64,000 bases of DNA, taken from the NCBI RefSeq assembly GCF_013186535.1, contig NZ_JABMCZ010000004.1, positions 62,001-126,000 on the forward strand. Direction: 5' to 3'. The notes under the pieces were generated by a model. The model did no database searches, was not told where the DNA came from, and saw only the letters and a list, made by a program, of their open reading frames with translations. A program made the translations under genes and the position numbers. How positions within the stretch are numbered: position 1 is the first letter of the stretch; each line of letters opens with the position of its first letter. This DNA comes from Nocardia terpenica (GTDB lineage: Bacteria > Actinomycetota > Actinomycetes > Mycobacteriales > Mycobacteriaceae). This document shows, in pieces, positions 17,880 through 25,464 of the stretch.

Positions 17880-17900
17880 CTTCCAGATCAGGTACTTCCA
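17880..17900. promoter_or_regulatory. CTTCCA direct repeat upstream of the XRE gene
   Basis: CTTCCA occurs at 17880-17885 and 17895-17900, 15 bp apart, about 35-50 bp before the XRE start. The complementary TGGAAG occurs at 17810-17815 within GAAGCTTC. This is a candidate operator, different from the site used by the second XRE/DUF397 module at 49-52.7 kb. Confidence 0.35.
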
Positions 17901-17932
17901 AAACGACAGCCATTCGATAGGGAGGCGAAGTA

Positions 17933-18802
17933 ATGGCTGACTCAACCCTTGCGGCTAGAGGTCTCGGGCAACTGCTGACCAAGTACCGGAAACGGGCCAA
18001 GCTGACCAAGTACGCGGCAGCTCAGATCGTGGACACCTCTCAACAGACCGTGACCCGGATCGAGGACGGTACGAAGGCCAAGGTCTCGGACCTATGGATC
18101 AACGTCTGGGCCGATGCCTTCAAGTGCACCGACGAGGAACGCCGAACGATGCTGTTGCTGTCCCTCGAGCTACGAACGGCGAAAAAGAGCTGGTGGCGGG
18201 CCTTCTCCGATGAGATCGCCTCGGACTTCAACCATTACATCTCGCTGGAGGACTCGGCGAACCGCCTCACCCTGTGGGCCACGAATCTGGTCCCGGGGAT
18301 GTTGCAGACCGTCGGCTACCGACGCGTGATCGCATGGACGGAGAACCCGGCCTGGAGTCACGACGAAGTGGAGCGACGAGTCCAGATCGCGACGAATCGC
18401 CAACAGCGCCTGCAAGATCCGGATTTCCACCTGAACGTGATGCTGCATGAGTCGGTATTGCACAACCTGGTCGGGAGCGATGCCGTGATGGAGGAGCAGC
18501 TGACCAAACTGCTCGAGTTCTCCGATCTTCCGAACATCACCATCCGCATCGTGCCCTTCAGGGCCGCCAACCCGCTCGGACTCCTCGCGGGAAGCTTCAC
18601 CCTGCTGGAGTTTCCGTTTCTGCCTTCCACCAAGTTGCCTTCGGTGGTCTACGTGGAGGGCCACCGGGGAGCTCTGTACCTGGAGGAAGAGGCCGACCTC
18701 GATCAATATCGGGATGATGTCAAGCGCATCGGACAGGTAGCGTTGGACCCCATACAGTCCCGAGCACTGATCGTGGAAGCGATAGAGGAGTACAGGCGAT
18801 GA
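17933..18802 (+). CDS. XRE-family regulator with DUF5753 (Scr1 type)
   Basis: A protein of 289 residues. The N-terminal helix-turn-helix spans about residues 10-65 (LGQLLTKYRKRAKLTKYAAA, QQTVTRIEDG). The rest is DUF5753, with signature LVPGMLQTVGYRR and later NITIRIVPFRA. Such proteins, including WhiJ-like factors of Streptomyces, work with a DUF397 partner. The ATG has GGGAGGCGAAG upstream. The stop overlaps the DUF397 start (ATGA at 18799-18802), so they form an operon. Codon use is noticeably less GC-rich than nearby genes, consistent with acquisition. Confidence 0.9.
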   Translation: MADSTLAARGLGQLLTKYRKRAKLTKYAAAQIVDTSQQTVTRIEDGTKAKVSDLWINVWADAFKCTDEERRTMLLLSLELRTAKKSWWRAFSDEIASDFNHYISLEDSANRLTLWATNLVPGMLQTVGYRRVIAWTENPAWSHDEVERRVQIATNRQQRLQDPDFHLNVMLHESVLHNLVGSDAVMEEQLTKLLEFSDLPNITIRIVPFRAANPLGLLAGSFTLLEFPFLPSTKLPSVVYVEGHRGALYLEEEADLDQYRDDVKRIGQVALDPIQSRALIVEAIEEYRR

Positions 18803-19005
18803 GCACCACCTTGTCCGGCGCACAGTGGTTCAAGTCCAGCAGAAGCCGGGATACCTCAGCATGTGTGGAAGTTGCCTTCCTGGACGCGGGACATGTCGGT
18901 ACGCGCGACTCGAAAGACCCCGCTGGCCCAGCCCTCGTCTTCACCCCCGGCGAGTGGGACGCCTTCACCGCCGGAGTAAAAGACGGCGAGTTCGACCGGT
19001 CATAG
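18799..19005 (+). CDS. DUF397 protein, partner of the XRE regulator
   Basis: A protein of 68 residues with the family hallmarks QWFKSSRSRD, ACVEVAFL, GTRDSKDP and FTPGEWDAFTAGVKDGEFD. DUF397 proteins are small and are encoded with XRE-DUF5753 regulators, where they are thought to bind or antagonise the regulator. The ATG overlaps the regulator stop. A strong hairpin terminator follows after 14 bp. Confidence 0.92.
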   Translation: MSTTLSGAQWFKSSRSRDTSACVEVAFLDAGHVGTRDSKDPAGPALVFTPGEWDAFTAGVKDGEFDRS

Positions 19006-19019
19006 CAGCATTCGAGACC

Positions 19020-19048
19020 AGAAGCCCTCAGCACCGCTGAGGGCTTCT
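19020..19048 (+). terminator. Hairpin terminator after the XRE-DUF397 operon
   Basis: AGAAGCCCTCAGC / GCTGAGGGCTTCT is a perfect 13-bp stem with an ACC loop, 14 bp after the DUF397 stop. The T tract is poor, as is usual in high-GC actinobacteria. Confidence 0.85.
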
Positions 19049-19164
19049 CCCATTGAATGGCAAATCCGCCGTATGGAATCCGTTCGATGACAATAGGACT
19101 CCGCGAGTTCGATCCAATACTCACCGCGTCGCAAGACGAGGAATTCCAGTCGAAAGGAGTCCCG

Positions 19165-19650
19165 GTGCCAATCCAAGTCGCCGTCTGTGGTCCTCGGGAA
19201 TGCAACGAACACGAAGCGGCGCAAGCTCGCGATGTCGGCCGACTACTGGCCGAGGCCGGTGCCACGGTCTTGTGTGGCGGCGGCAGCGGGGTGATGGCGG
19301 CCGTGGCGGAGGGTGCTTCGGCGGCAGGGGGATTGGTGATCGGCGTGCGGCCGGATACCGATCCGGACGGGGTGTGCGAAGGGTTGTCCGCAGTTCTCTA
19401 CACCAATATGGGCGAGGCTCGGAATGCCATCCTGGTCTGGTCCGCCGATGCGGTGATCGTGGTCGGCGGCTCGTGGGGCACCCTGTCGGAGGTGGCGTTG
19501 GCGAATCGGCGCGGGGGTGTACCGGTGGTGCTGCTCGGTGGGTGGCGGGTGGTCGACTCGCGGGGGAGTGCGGTGTCGGCGGGTGTCGTTGCCGAGACGG
19601 CGGGCGAGGCGGTGTCGGTCGTGCTGGAGCAAGCGACCCGCCGGTCCTGA
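19165..19650 (+). CDS. LOG/SLOG-family protein (TIGR00725-like)
   Basis: A protein of 161 residues from GTG 19165, which has AAAGGAG 5 nt upstream. The Rossmann-like nucleotide fold has VAVCGPREC at the start, GATVLCGGGSGVMAAVAEGA (a variant of the GGG-x-G-x-MGA motif) and later VVGGSWGTLSEVALA, equivalent to PGG-GT-xxE. Family members bind nucleotides or, as LOG proteins, release cytokinin bases from nucleoside monophosphates. The exact role of this short subgroup is unknown. Confidence 0.8.
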   Translation: MPIQVAVCGPRECNEHEAAQARDVGRLLAEAGATVLCGGGSGVMAAVAEGASAAGGLVIGVRPDTDPDGVCEGLSAVLYTNMGEARNAILVWSADAVIVVGGSWGTLSEVALANRRGGVPVVLLGGWRVVDSRGSAVSAGVVAETAGEAVSVVLEQATRRS

Positions 19651-19856
19651 ACGCTAGGGGTTGATCGTCGACTTTTCGTTCGGAAATACTGTCCGTGGGA
19701 TGGCAGGCAGGTGACCGGAGTGGGCGGACACTGAACGTGGCGTGAATATCCGATGTCGACATCTCGTGGAACATCGAGGGATTCGAAATGTCCGCTGCGG
19801 CTTTCGTATCTTTTCGGTGACAGATCTGTTGATTCGATCGGTGATCGGAGAATCCG

Positions 19857-22055
19857 GTGACACGCAGCTTCGGGACGGCAAATCGGCGGACGGTGCTGGG
19901 CGGCATGCTGGCCGCCGCGGGATTGACGGGTGCGGCCGGCCTGCCGGACGGTATGGCGGAGGCGCTGGCCGAGCCGCGGCGGCGCGGCAGCCTCGACAAG
20001 GTCGAGCACGTGGTGATCCTCATGCAGGAGAACCGCTCGTTCGACCACTACTACGGCACCATGGCGGGGGTGCGCGGCTTCGGCGACCCGACCGCGCTGC
20101 GGCTGCCGCCCGGCGGTCAGGATCCGGCGTTGCAGGCGCTGACCGATGCCGCGGTGGTCGGCCTGCCCAGCGGCAGCAGCATCCCCACCGGCAGCAGCGG
20201 CGGGAACGGCTCGGTCTTCCAGCAGCCCGACTCCTTCAGCAGCACCGGCTACCTGCTGCCGTGGCACGTCGACACCACCAGGGTCGACGGCCAGGACATG
20301 GGCGACCTCGCGCACGACTGGTTCACCACGCACGCCGCCTGGGCGGGCGGCGCCTACAACTCGTGGATCGCCGCGAAGTCCCGCATGACGATGGGCTATT
20401 TCACCGATGCCGACATCCCCTTCCACCGCGCGCTGGCGAACGCCTTCACCCTCTGCGATCACTACTTCTGCTCGATCCAGGGCCCCACCACGCCGAACCG
20501 CCTGTACCACTGGACCGGAACCATCGACCCGGGCGGCACCCTGGGCGGCCCCGCCACCGGCAACCCGGCCGACTACAAACCGGTGTACCGCTGGACCACC
20601 TACCCGGAACGGTTGCAGCAGGCCGGAATCACCTGGCAGGTATACGCCAACGACCGGGTCGGCGACGACGGCGCCAACGGTTTCCTCGGCGACTACGGCG
20701 ACAATCCGCTCTGGCTGTTCCAGGCGTACCACGACGCGCTGGACTCCGGCGATCCGGCGGTCCGCCAGTTGGCCGACCGCGCGAACGTCACCAAGTCCTG
20801 GCTGCCGCCCGACGGCGCCGACGGCAAGAACGTCGACTACGTCCTGGAGCAGTTCGTCACCGCCTGCTCGTCCAACACCCTCCCGCAGGTGTCGTGGATC
20901 GTGGCGCCCTACGGCTACTGCGAGCACCCCGCGGCCCGGCCGGTGGACGGCGCGGCCTACATCCAGCGCGTGCTGAAAGCGTTGTGGGACAACCCGAAAC
21001 TATGGGAATCGACGGTCCTGCTGATCAACTTCGACGAGAACGACGGCTTCTTCGACCACATCGTGCCCCCGACCGCGCCCCCGGGCACCCCCGACGAGTT
21101 GCTGCCCGTCTCCGGCGGCGGGGCCACCGGCTCGGCTGCCGAGGCCGCCGCGGGCGCGAAACTCACTGTCCCCGACTACGGTTCGCTCACCCCGATCGGT
21201 CTCGGCCCGCGCGTGCCGCTGACGGTGATCTCGCCGTGGAGCCGCGGCGGCTGGGTGAATTCGCAAGTGTTCGACCATACTTCGGTGCTGCGGTTCCTGG
21301 AGCGGTGGACCGGCGTGGCCGAACCCAATATCTCCGACTGGCGCCGCGCCGTCTGCGGCGACCTCACCAGCTGCTTCGACTTCGGCAGCCGCGACACCAG
21401 CATCCCGACCCTGCCCGACGCGAACGCCCTTCGCGCGCAAGCGGATCAGACGCAGACCAAACTTCCGAAACCGGCCCCGCCGTCGCCGTCGGATCAGAAG
21501 CCGCCGTTCCAGGACCCCGGCCACGCCAAGGCCCGCGCGCTGCCGTATCAGCCGGTGGCGTGGGCGGAATTCGCGCCGGGCGCGCTCGGTGTGCACTACG
21601 CCAACCACGGCGAGGCCGCCTTCCCGTTCCAGACCTACACCTACCATGCGGGCGGCGGCCAGATCCGGCAGACGGTGGTGGCGCCCAACGGAACCGCCAC
21701 CGAGCAGCTCACCGCGACCGACGCCTACGACCTGGCCGTGCACGGGCCCAACGGTTTTCTGATCGAGGCCGCGGGCGCCTCCGACACCGCGCCCCTCGCG
21801 GTATCGGCGGCGGTGCAGGGTTCCGCGGATCAGCCGACTTTCGTTGTCACCGTGCGCAATTCCGGCCCCGTGCCCGCGAATATCGAGCTGGCGGGCGGCA
21901 CCGGCTTCGCCGTCCCGCCGGGCGGTTCGCACGACCTGACGGCGAAGACATCCGACGGCTGGTACGACGTGACCCTGACCCTGACCGGCAACAGCGCCTG
22001 GCGCCGCCGTTTCGTAGGCCACCTGGAGAACGGCAAACCCAGCCGAACCGCCTGA
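19857..22055 (+). CDS. Phosphocholine-type phospholipase C, Tat-exported
   Basis: A protein of 732 residues. The N-terminus NRRTVLGGMLAAAGLTG is a twin-arginine signal. The catalytic domain belongs to the acid-phosphatase/phospholipase C branch of the alkaline phosphatase superfamily: HVVILMQENRSFDHYYGT, SIQGPTTPNRLYHWTGT and NFDENDGFFDHI carry the metal and nucleophile residues. Two C-terminal DUF756 domains follow (about residues 540-730). The family hydrolyses phosphatidylcholine and often sphingomyelin outside the cell. GTG 19857 has GGAG upstream. Together with the ceramidase at 29.7 kb it could degrade host sphingolipids; that link is an inference. Confidence 0.93.
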   Translation: MTRSFGTANRRTVLGGMLAAAGLTGAAGLPDGMAEALAEPRRRGSLDKVEHVVILMQENRSFDHYYGTMAGVRGFGDPTALRLPPGGQDPALQALTDAAVVGLPSGSSIPTGSSGGNGSVFQQPDSFSSTGYLLPWHVDTTRVDGQDMGDLAHDWFTTHAAWAGGAYNSWIAAKSRMTMGYFTDADIPFHRALANAFTLCDHYFCSIQGPTTPNRLYHWTGTIDPGGTLGGPATGNPADYKPVYRWTTYPERLQQAGITWQVYANDRVGDDGANGFLGDYGDNPLWLFQAYHDALDSGDPAVRQLADRANVTKSWLPPDGADGKNVDYVLEQFVTACSSNTLPQVSWIVAPYGYCEHPAARPVDGAAYIQRVLKALWDNPKLWESTVLLINFDENDGFFDHIVPPTAPPGTPDELLPVSGGGATGSAAEAAAGAKLTVPDYGSLTPIGLGPRVPLTVISPWSRGGWVNSQVFDHTSVLRFLERWTGVAEPNISDWRRAVCGDLTSCFDFGSRDTSIPTLPDANALRAQADQTQTKLPKPAPPSPSDQKPPFQDPGHAKARALPYQPVAWAEFAPGALGVHYANHGEAAFPFQTYTYHAGGGQIRQTVVAPNGTATEQLTATDAYDLAVHGPNGFLIEAAGASDTAPLAVSAAVQGSADQPTFVVTVRNSGPVPANIELAGGTGFAVPPGGSHDLTAKTSDGWYDVTLTLTGNSAWRRRFVGHLENGKPSRTA

Positions 22056-22058
22056 CGC

Positions 22059-23081
22059 TCAGCGCAGCGGCCAGTCCCCGGGGTCACCGCTGCCACCCGC
22101 CACCGTGATCGCCGTGCGCAGCGTGTCCCGGTCGCGCCCCGTTGCGAGCAACGCGGCCAACAGGATTCGCGCCTTGATCGGACTGAGGAAGCCCGCGGGT
22201 ATCAGCCCGCGGGCAAGCAGGTCCCGCTCGGATCCGGCGAACCCATAGGTGGTTTCCAGCACCGACCCGGCCCCCGTCCGCGAGGCCAGCACGACCGGCA
22301 CCTCGGCCGCGAGCCGCTCCAGCACCGGCACCAACTCGGCGGGCACGTGCCCCGCACCGAAGGCCGCCACCACCAGGCCATCGATCCGCCCGGCGAGCGG
22401 ATGCAACGTGGTGCCGTCGTCGCCGAGAACGACGGTGTGAATCGGAATGCGAACCCCCGCAATATTATCGGCGGGAACGAGGAACCGGTGCGGGAGCCGA
22501 TTGAGAAACCGAGGCCGACCCTCCACCAGATAGCCCAGCGGCCCGCCGTCGGGGGAGCGGAAGGCGCCCGTGGCGGCGGTATGGGTCTTGTGCACCCGCC
22601 GAGCGGCATGGATCTCATCGTCGAAGACCACCAGACACCCCTGCCCGCGCGCCTCGGGATGCGCGGCGGTCAGCACCGCGCCCAGCAAATTCGCGGGCCC
22701 GTCCGCACCCGCAAGCGTCGGATTCCGCATGGCCCCCGTAACCACCACCGGCCGCTCACCCCCATGCAACAAATCCAACAGATAGGAGGTTTCCTCGATG
22801 GAATCGGTCCCCTGCGTAACCACAACCCCATCCACCCCCTCCGGCAACACCCGAATCGCCCCCGCCAGCGCAGTAATATCGGAAAACGCCAACGACGCCC
22901 CCGAAACCTGCCGAAAGTCCACCACCTCCACCGCAACCCCACTCTCACCCAGCCCCGGAACACCCCCGACCAACTCCCGCGCAGACAACGCGGGCACCAC
23001 ACCCCCCTCCGCCGACCTGGTCATGGCAATAGTCCCCCCGAGAGCAAAGACGACGACACGGCAGCCAACATAATCGGACAC
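22059..23081 (-). CDS. L-asparaginase (type I/II family)
   Basis: A protein of 340 residues. The first catalytic threonine is in FALGGTIAMT (T17) and the second motif is TQGTDSIEET (T92, D93), in place of the usual HGTDT. VVVTGAMRNP follows, as in all asparaginases. No signal peptide is seen, so it is cytoplasmic. GTG 23081 lies 6 nt after TACGCT, which indicates a leaderless start. It converts asparagine to aspartate and ammonia. It is convergent with the phospholipase gene, 3 bp between stops, and divergent from an Lrp/AsnC regulator. Confidence 0.92.
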   Translation of the reverse strand: MSDYVGCRVVVFALGGTIAMTRSAEGGVVPALSARELVGGVPGLGESGVAVEVVDFRQVSGASLAFSDITALAGAIRVLPEGVDGVVVTQGTDSIEETSYLLDLLHGGERPVVVTGAMRNPTLAGADGPANLLGAVLTAAHPEARGQGCLVVFDDEIHAARRVHKTHTAATGAFRSPDGGPLGYLVEGRPRFLNRLPHRFLVPADNIAGVRIPIHTVVLGDDGTTLHPLAGRIDGLVVAAFGAGHVPAELVPVLERLAAEVPVVLASRTGAGSVLETTYGFAGSERDLLARGLIPAGFLSPIKARILLAALLATGRDRDTLRTAITVAGGSGDPGDWPLR

Positions 23082-23623
23082 CCCGGCAGCGTAGCGAGTG
23101 ATGCGCAGGCAGCGAAGCACCCACGGATCGCCCCGCCCCGCCGACATCGCATCATGACCTGCCCATATCGCCCGAACGCCTATATCCCGATTTCGCCCCG
23201 CTGCACCGAAAGACACTCGCGGCCAGCCAGATTCGACCACCATGGTGCGGACATGCCTGTGCTGTCATCTGCCGGGACCGGAGCGGGCCGCCGTGCCGTG
23301 AGTTTGGGTGCTGTCGTGCGTTCGGGCCGGACTCGATCATCGCGACAGGAGGATGCCATCACGCGGTCGGGCCGGGTTCGATTGTCTTGGCGTGGAGTTG
23401 GTGTACTGTCGTGCGTTCTGGCCGAATTCGGTCGTCGTGGCGTGGATGCGCGGGCTGTCGTGGACTCTGGCGGAATTCAGTCGTCGCGACGTGGGGATGA
23501 GCGTGCCATCATGCGCCCGGTGGTCCGTCGTGCCCGCGAGCGCAGTGGTGGGGTCCGGCGGGTCGTCCTGGCACATCGGTGCCGGAATGCGTGTGGGTGG
23601 CCCGGCGCGGCTATCGTAGGTGG
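23082..23623. repeat. Intergenic region with degenerate ~49-bp tandem repeat
   Basis: This 542-bp divergent gap holds no convincing gene. From 23311 to about 23556 a unit of 45-51 bp recurs nearly five times. Each copy begins with CTGTCGTGCG or its variant CCATCACGCG, continues with a TCKGGCCG block, and ends with a TCGTCG-cgtgg block; copies start near 23311, 23356, 23406, 23455 and 23506. There are no unique spacers, so it is not a CRISPR array. The promoter of the Lrp/AsnC gene (TATCGT 23612-23617) lies at the right edge. Confidence 0.65.
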
Positions 23624-24631
23624 GTGCCGCAGCCGCTGGTGGGGACCGATCATGCGCTCGCGACCGCGTTGCTGGCTACTCCCCGTGCCTCGTGGCGGGA
23701 GTTGGCGCGGCGGCTCGGGATCTCCGAACGCACTGTCGTGCGCCGGGTTCCGCCGCTGTTCGATCGGGGCGTGCTGCGCGCGACGGCGGTGCGGAATCCG
23801 GCATATTTCCCCGACCTCATCGCAATGGCGCTGCGCATCCGGTCCACGCGCGACCGCATCCGCTCCCTCGCCACCGCCCTGGCCCGGCGGCCGGACGTCT
23901 TCGGGGTCGGCCTGCTCGGCGGCGGCTCCGAGATCGGCGCACTGCTGTTCCTGGACGGCATCGCCGCCCGCGACGCCCTGCTGCGCGACCTACCCGACAC
24001 GCTCGCGGTGACCTCCTGGGACGAGCGGCGCATCATACGAATCTTCCCCGCCGCCCACGACATCTGGCCAGGCCCCCGCGAACCGCGGCTGGGCATCGGC
24101 CTGGAGGACCCGCTCGACCCGCCCGAACCCCTCCCCATCGACCGACCGCTGATCGACGCCCTGATCCGCGACGGCCGCGCCACCTACACCGACCTCTCAC
24201 GCGCCGCCGGAATCACCGTCCACGCCGCACGCCGCCGACTCGACCTCCTCCTGCGGTCGCGCGTGGTCCGCCCCATCACCGTCGTCGACCCGACCCTACT
24301 CGGCCTGACATCCCAAGCCCTGCTATGGCTTTCGGCCCCACCCGCATCGCTCGAACAAATAGGCCGCCGCCTCGGCACGCACCCCCGAGTCTTCTTCGCC
24401 GCAACAATGACCGGCCCCGCAAACCTTCTGATCGGAGTAGCCGCCCGCGACCCCGAAGAACTCTCCGACTTCCGCACCGGCGGCGCCCTCCGCGAGGTAA
24501 CAACGGTAGAAACCGCCGAAATCCTGACCCCCCCCGAAACCTTTGCTCGACAGCGCATGTTGACAACCCCCGCCCCAGCGTGCGCGGCATCCACTGCTCT
24601 CGGCCGGGAATCTATGCGATCTTTGTGGTAG
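23624..24631 (+). CDS. Lrp/AsnC-family regulator with two DNA-binding domains
   Basis: A protein of 335 residues, twice the classic Lrp length. An N-terminal HTH (SWRELARRLGISERTVVRRV) and a second one near residue 170 (TYTDLSRAAGITVHAARRRL) are each followed by an Lrp-type ligand (RAM) domain. GTG 23624 lies 6 nt after TATCGT, a leaderless start. It is divergent from the asparaginase gene, so amino-acid-responsive control of asparaginase is plausible but unproven. A GC-rich tail of about 20 residues precedes the stop. Confidence 0.85.
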   Translation: MPQPLVGTDHALATALLATPRASWRELARRLGISERTVVRRVPPLFDRGVLRATAVRNPAYFPDLIAMALRIRSTRDRIRSLATALARRPDVFGVGLLGGGSEIGALLFLDGIAARDALLRDLPDTLAVTSWDERRIIRIFPAAHDIWPGPREPRLGIGLEDPLDPPEPLPIDRPLIDALIRDGRATYTDLSRAAGITVHAARRRLDLLLRSRVVRPITVVDPTLLGLTSQALLWLSAPPASLEQIGRRLGTHPRVFFAATMTGPANLLIGVAARDPEELSDFRTGGALREVTTVETAEILTPPETFARQRMLTTPAPACAASTALGRESMRSLW

Positions 24632-24656
24632 AGCAGCCGACGAGAAAGGCACGCGC

Positions 24657-25382
24657 ATGGTCGAATTCGATCCGGGACGGCTCCGGGTACTGGTGTTCGA
24701 TATCTTCGGGACCACCGTGGACTGGTATACCGGCGTCGCCGACCAAGCCGCCGAGATCTTCCGTGCGGCCGGGGTCGAACTGGATGCCGGGACCTTCGCC
24801 GAGGAATGGCGCGGCATGTATCTGCCTGCCATGCAACGGGTTCGCGACGGCGACCGGGACTGGGCCTACCTCGACACCCTGCATCGCGAGTCGCTGGACA
24901 GCCTGCTGGAGCGGCACGGCGTCGGCGCGGCCGTGGACGAGCAGCAGCGCCGAAACCTGGTGCGCGCCTGGCACATTCTCCCCGCCTGGCCCGACGCCGT
25001 CGCGGGCCTGGCCCGCCTGCGCCAGCACTACACCGTGGTCGCCCTCTCCAACGGTGGCTTCGCCCTGCTCACCCGCCTGATCAAGGCCGCGAACCTCCCC
25101 TTCGACAGCATCGTTTCTGCCGAACTGGCCCGCACCTACAAACCCGACCCACAGGTCTACCTGACCGCCTCCGGACTCCTGGACGTCGCCCCCGAACAGA
25201 CCCTCATGATCGCCTGCCACATCTGGGATCTCACCGGGGCACGGGCAGCGGGGCTGCACACGGCATTCGTGGAACGACCGGGGGAGAAGGGCCCGCGCAT
25301 TCCCGCGGACCGTCCCGAGGACGCGGCCGCCGACCTGACGGCCGGAAACTTCGTCGAGCTCGCGGAACTGCTCGGCTGCTGA
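24657..25382 (+). CDS. Haloacid dehalogenase, type II (HAD superfamily)
   Basis: A protein of 241 residues. HAD motif I is VFDIFGTTVDW with nucleophile D15, motif II is VALSNGG, the conserved lysine is in TYKPDP, and motif III is ACHIWDLTGARAAGL. This pattern matches L-2-haloacid dehalogenases, which hydrolyse short 2-haloacids in the cytoplasm. Many such genes act on other substrates, so the activity is a family prediction. GAGAAAGG precedes ATG 24657. It is 25 bp after the Lrp/AsnC gene and may be co-transcribed. Confidence 0.88.
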   Translation: MVEFDPGRLRVLVFDIFGTTVDWYTGVADQAAEIFRAAGVELDAGTFAEEWRGMYLPAMQRVRDGDRDWAYLDTLHRESLDSLLERHGVGAAVDEQQRRNLVRAWHILPAWPDAVAGLARLRQHYTVVALSNGGFALLTRLIKAANLPFDSIVSAELARTYKPDPQVYLTASGLLDVAPEQTLMIACHIWDLTGARAAGLHTAFVERPGEKGPRIPADRPEDAAADLTAGNFVELAELLGC

Positions 25383-25464
25383 AAGCTCGCTTTCACCTAC
25401 CGAGTGGTTGGTCGGGTAGCCTCGGTGGCGCGAGACATTGCAGTCGAGACGAATGGGGCAGCGG

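Noticed and set aside
19398..20927. 509-codon antisense frame under the phospholipase gene
   Set aside because: No start context or recognisable motif; explained by GC-rich codon bias on the other strand.
23311..23556. Tandem array considered as a CRISPR array
   Set aside because: The unit is degenerate over its full 45-51 bp with no repeat/spacer division.
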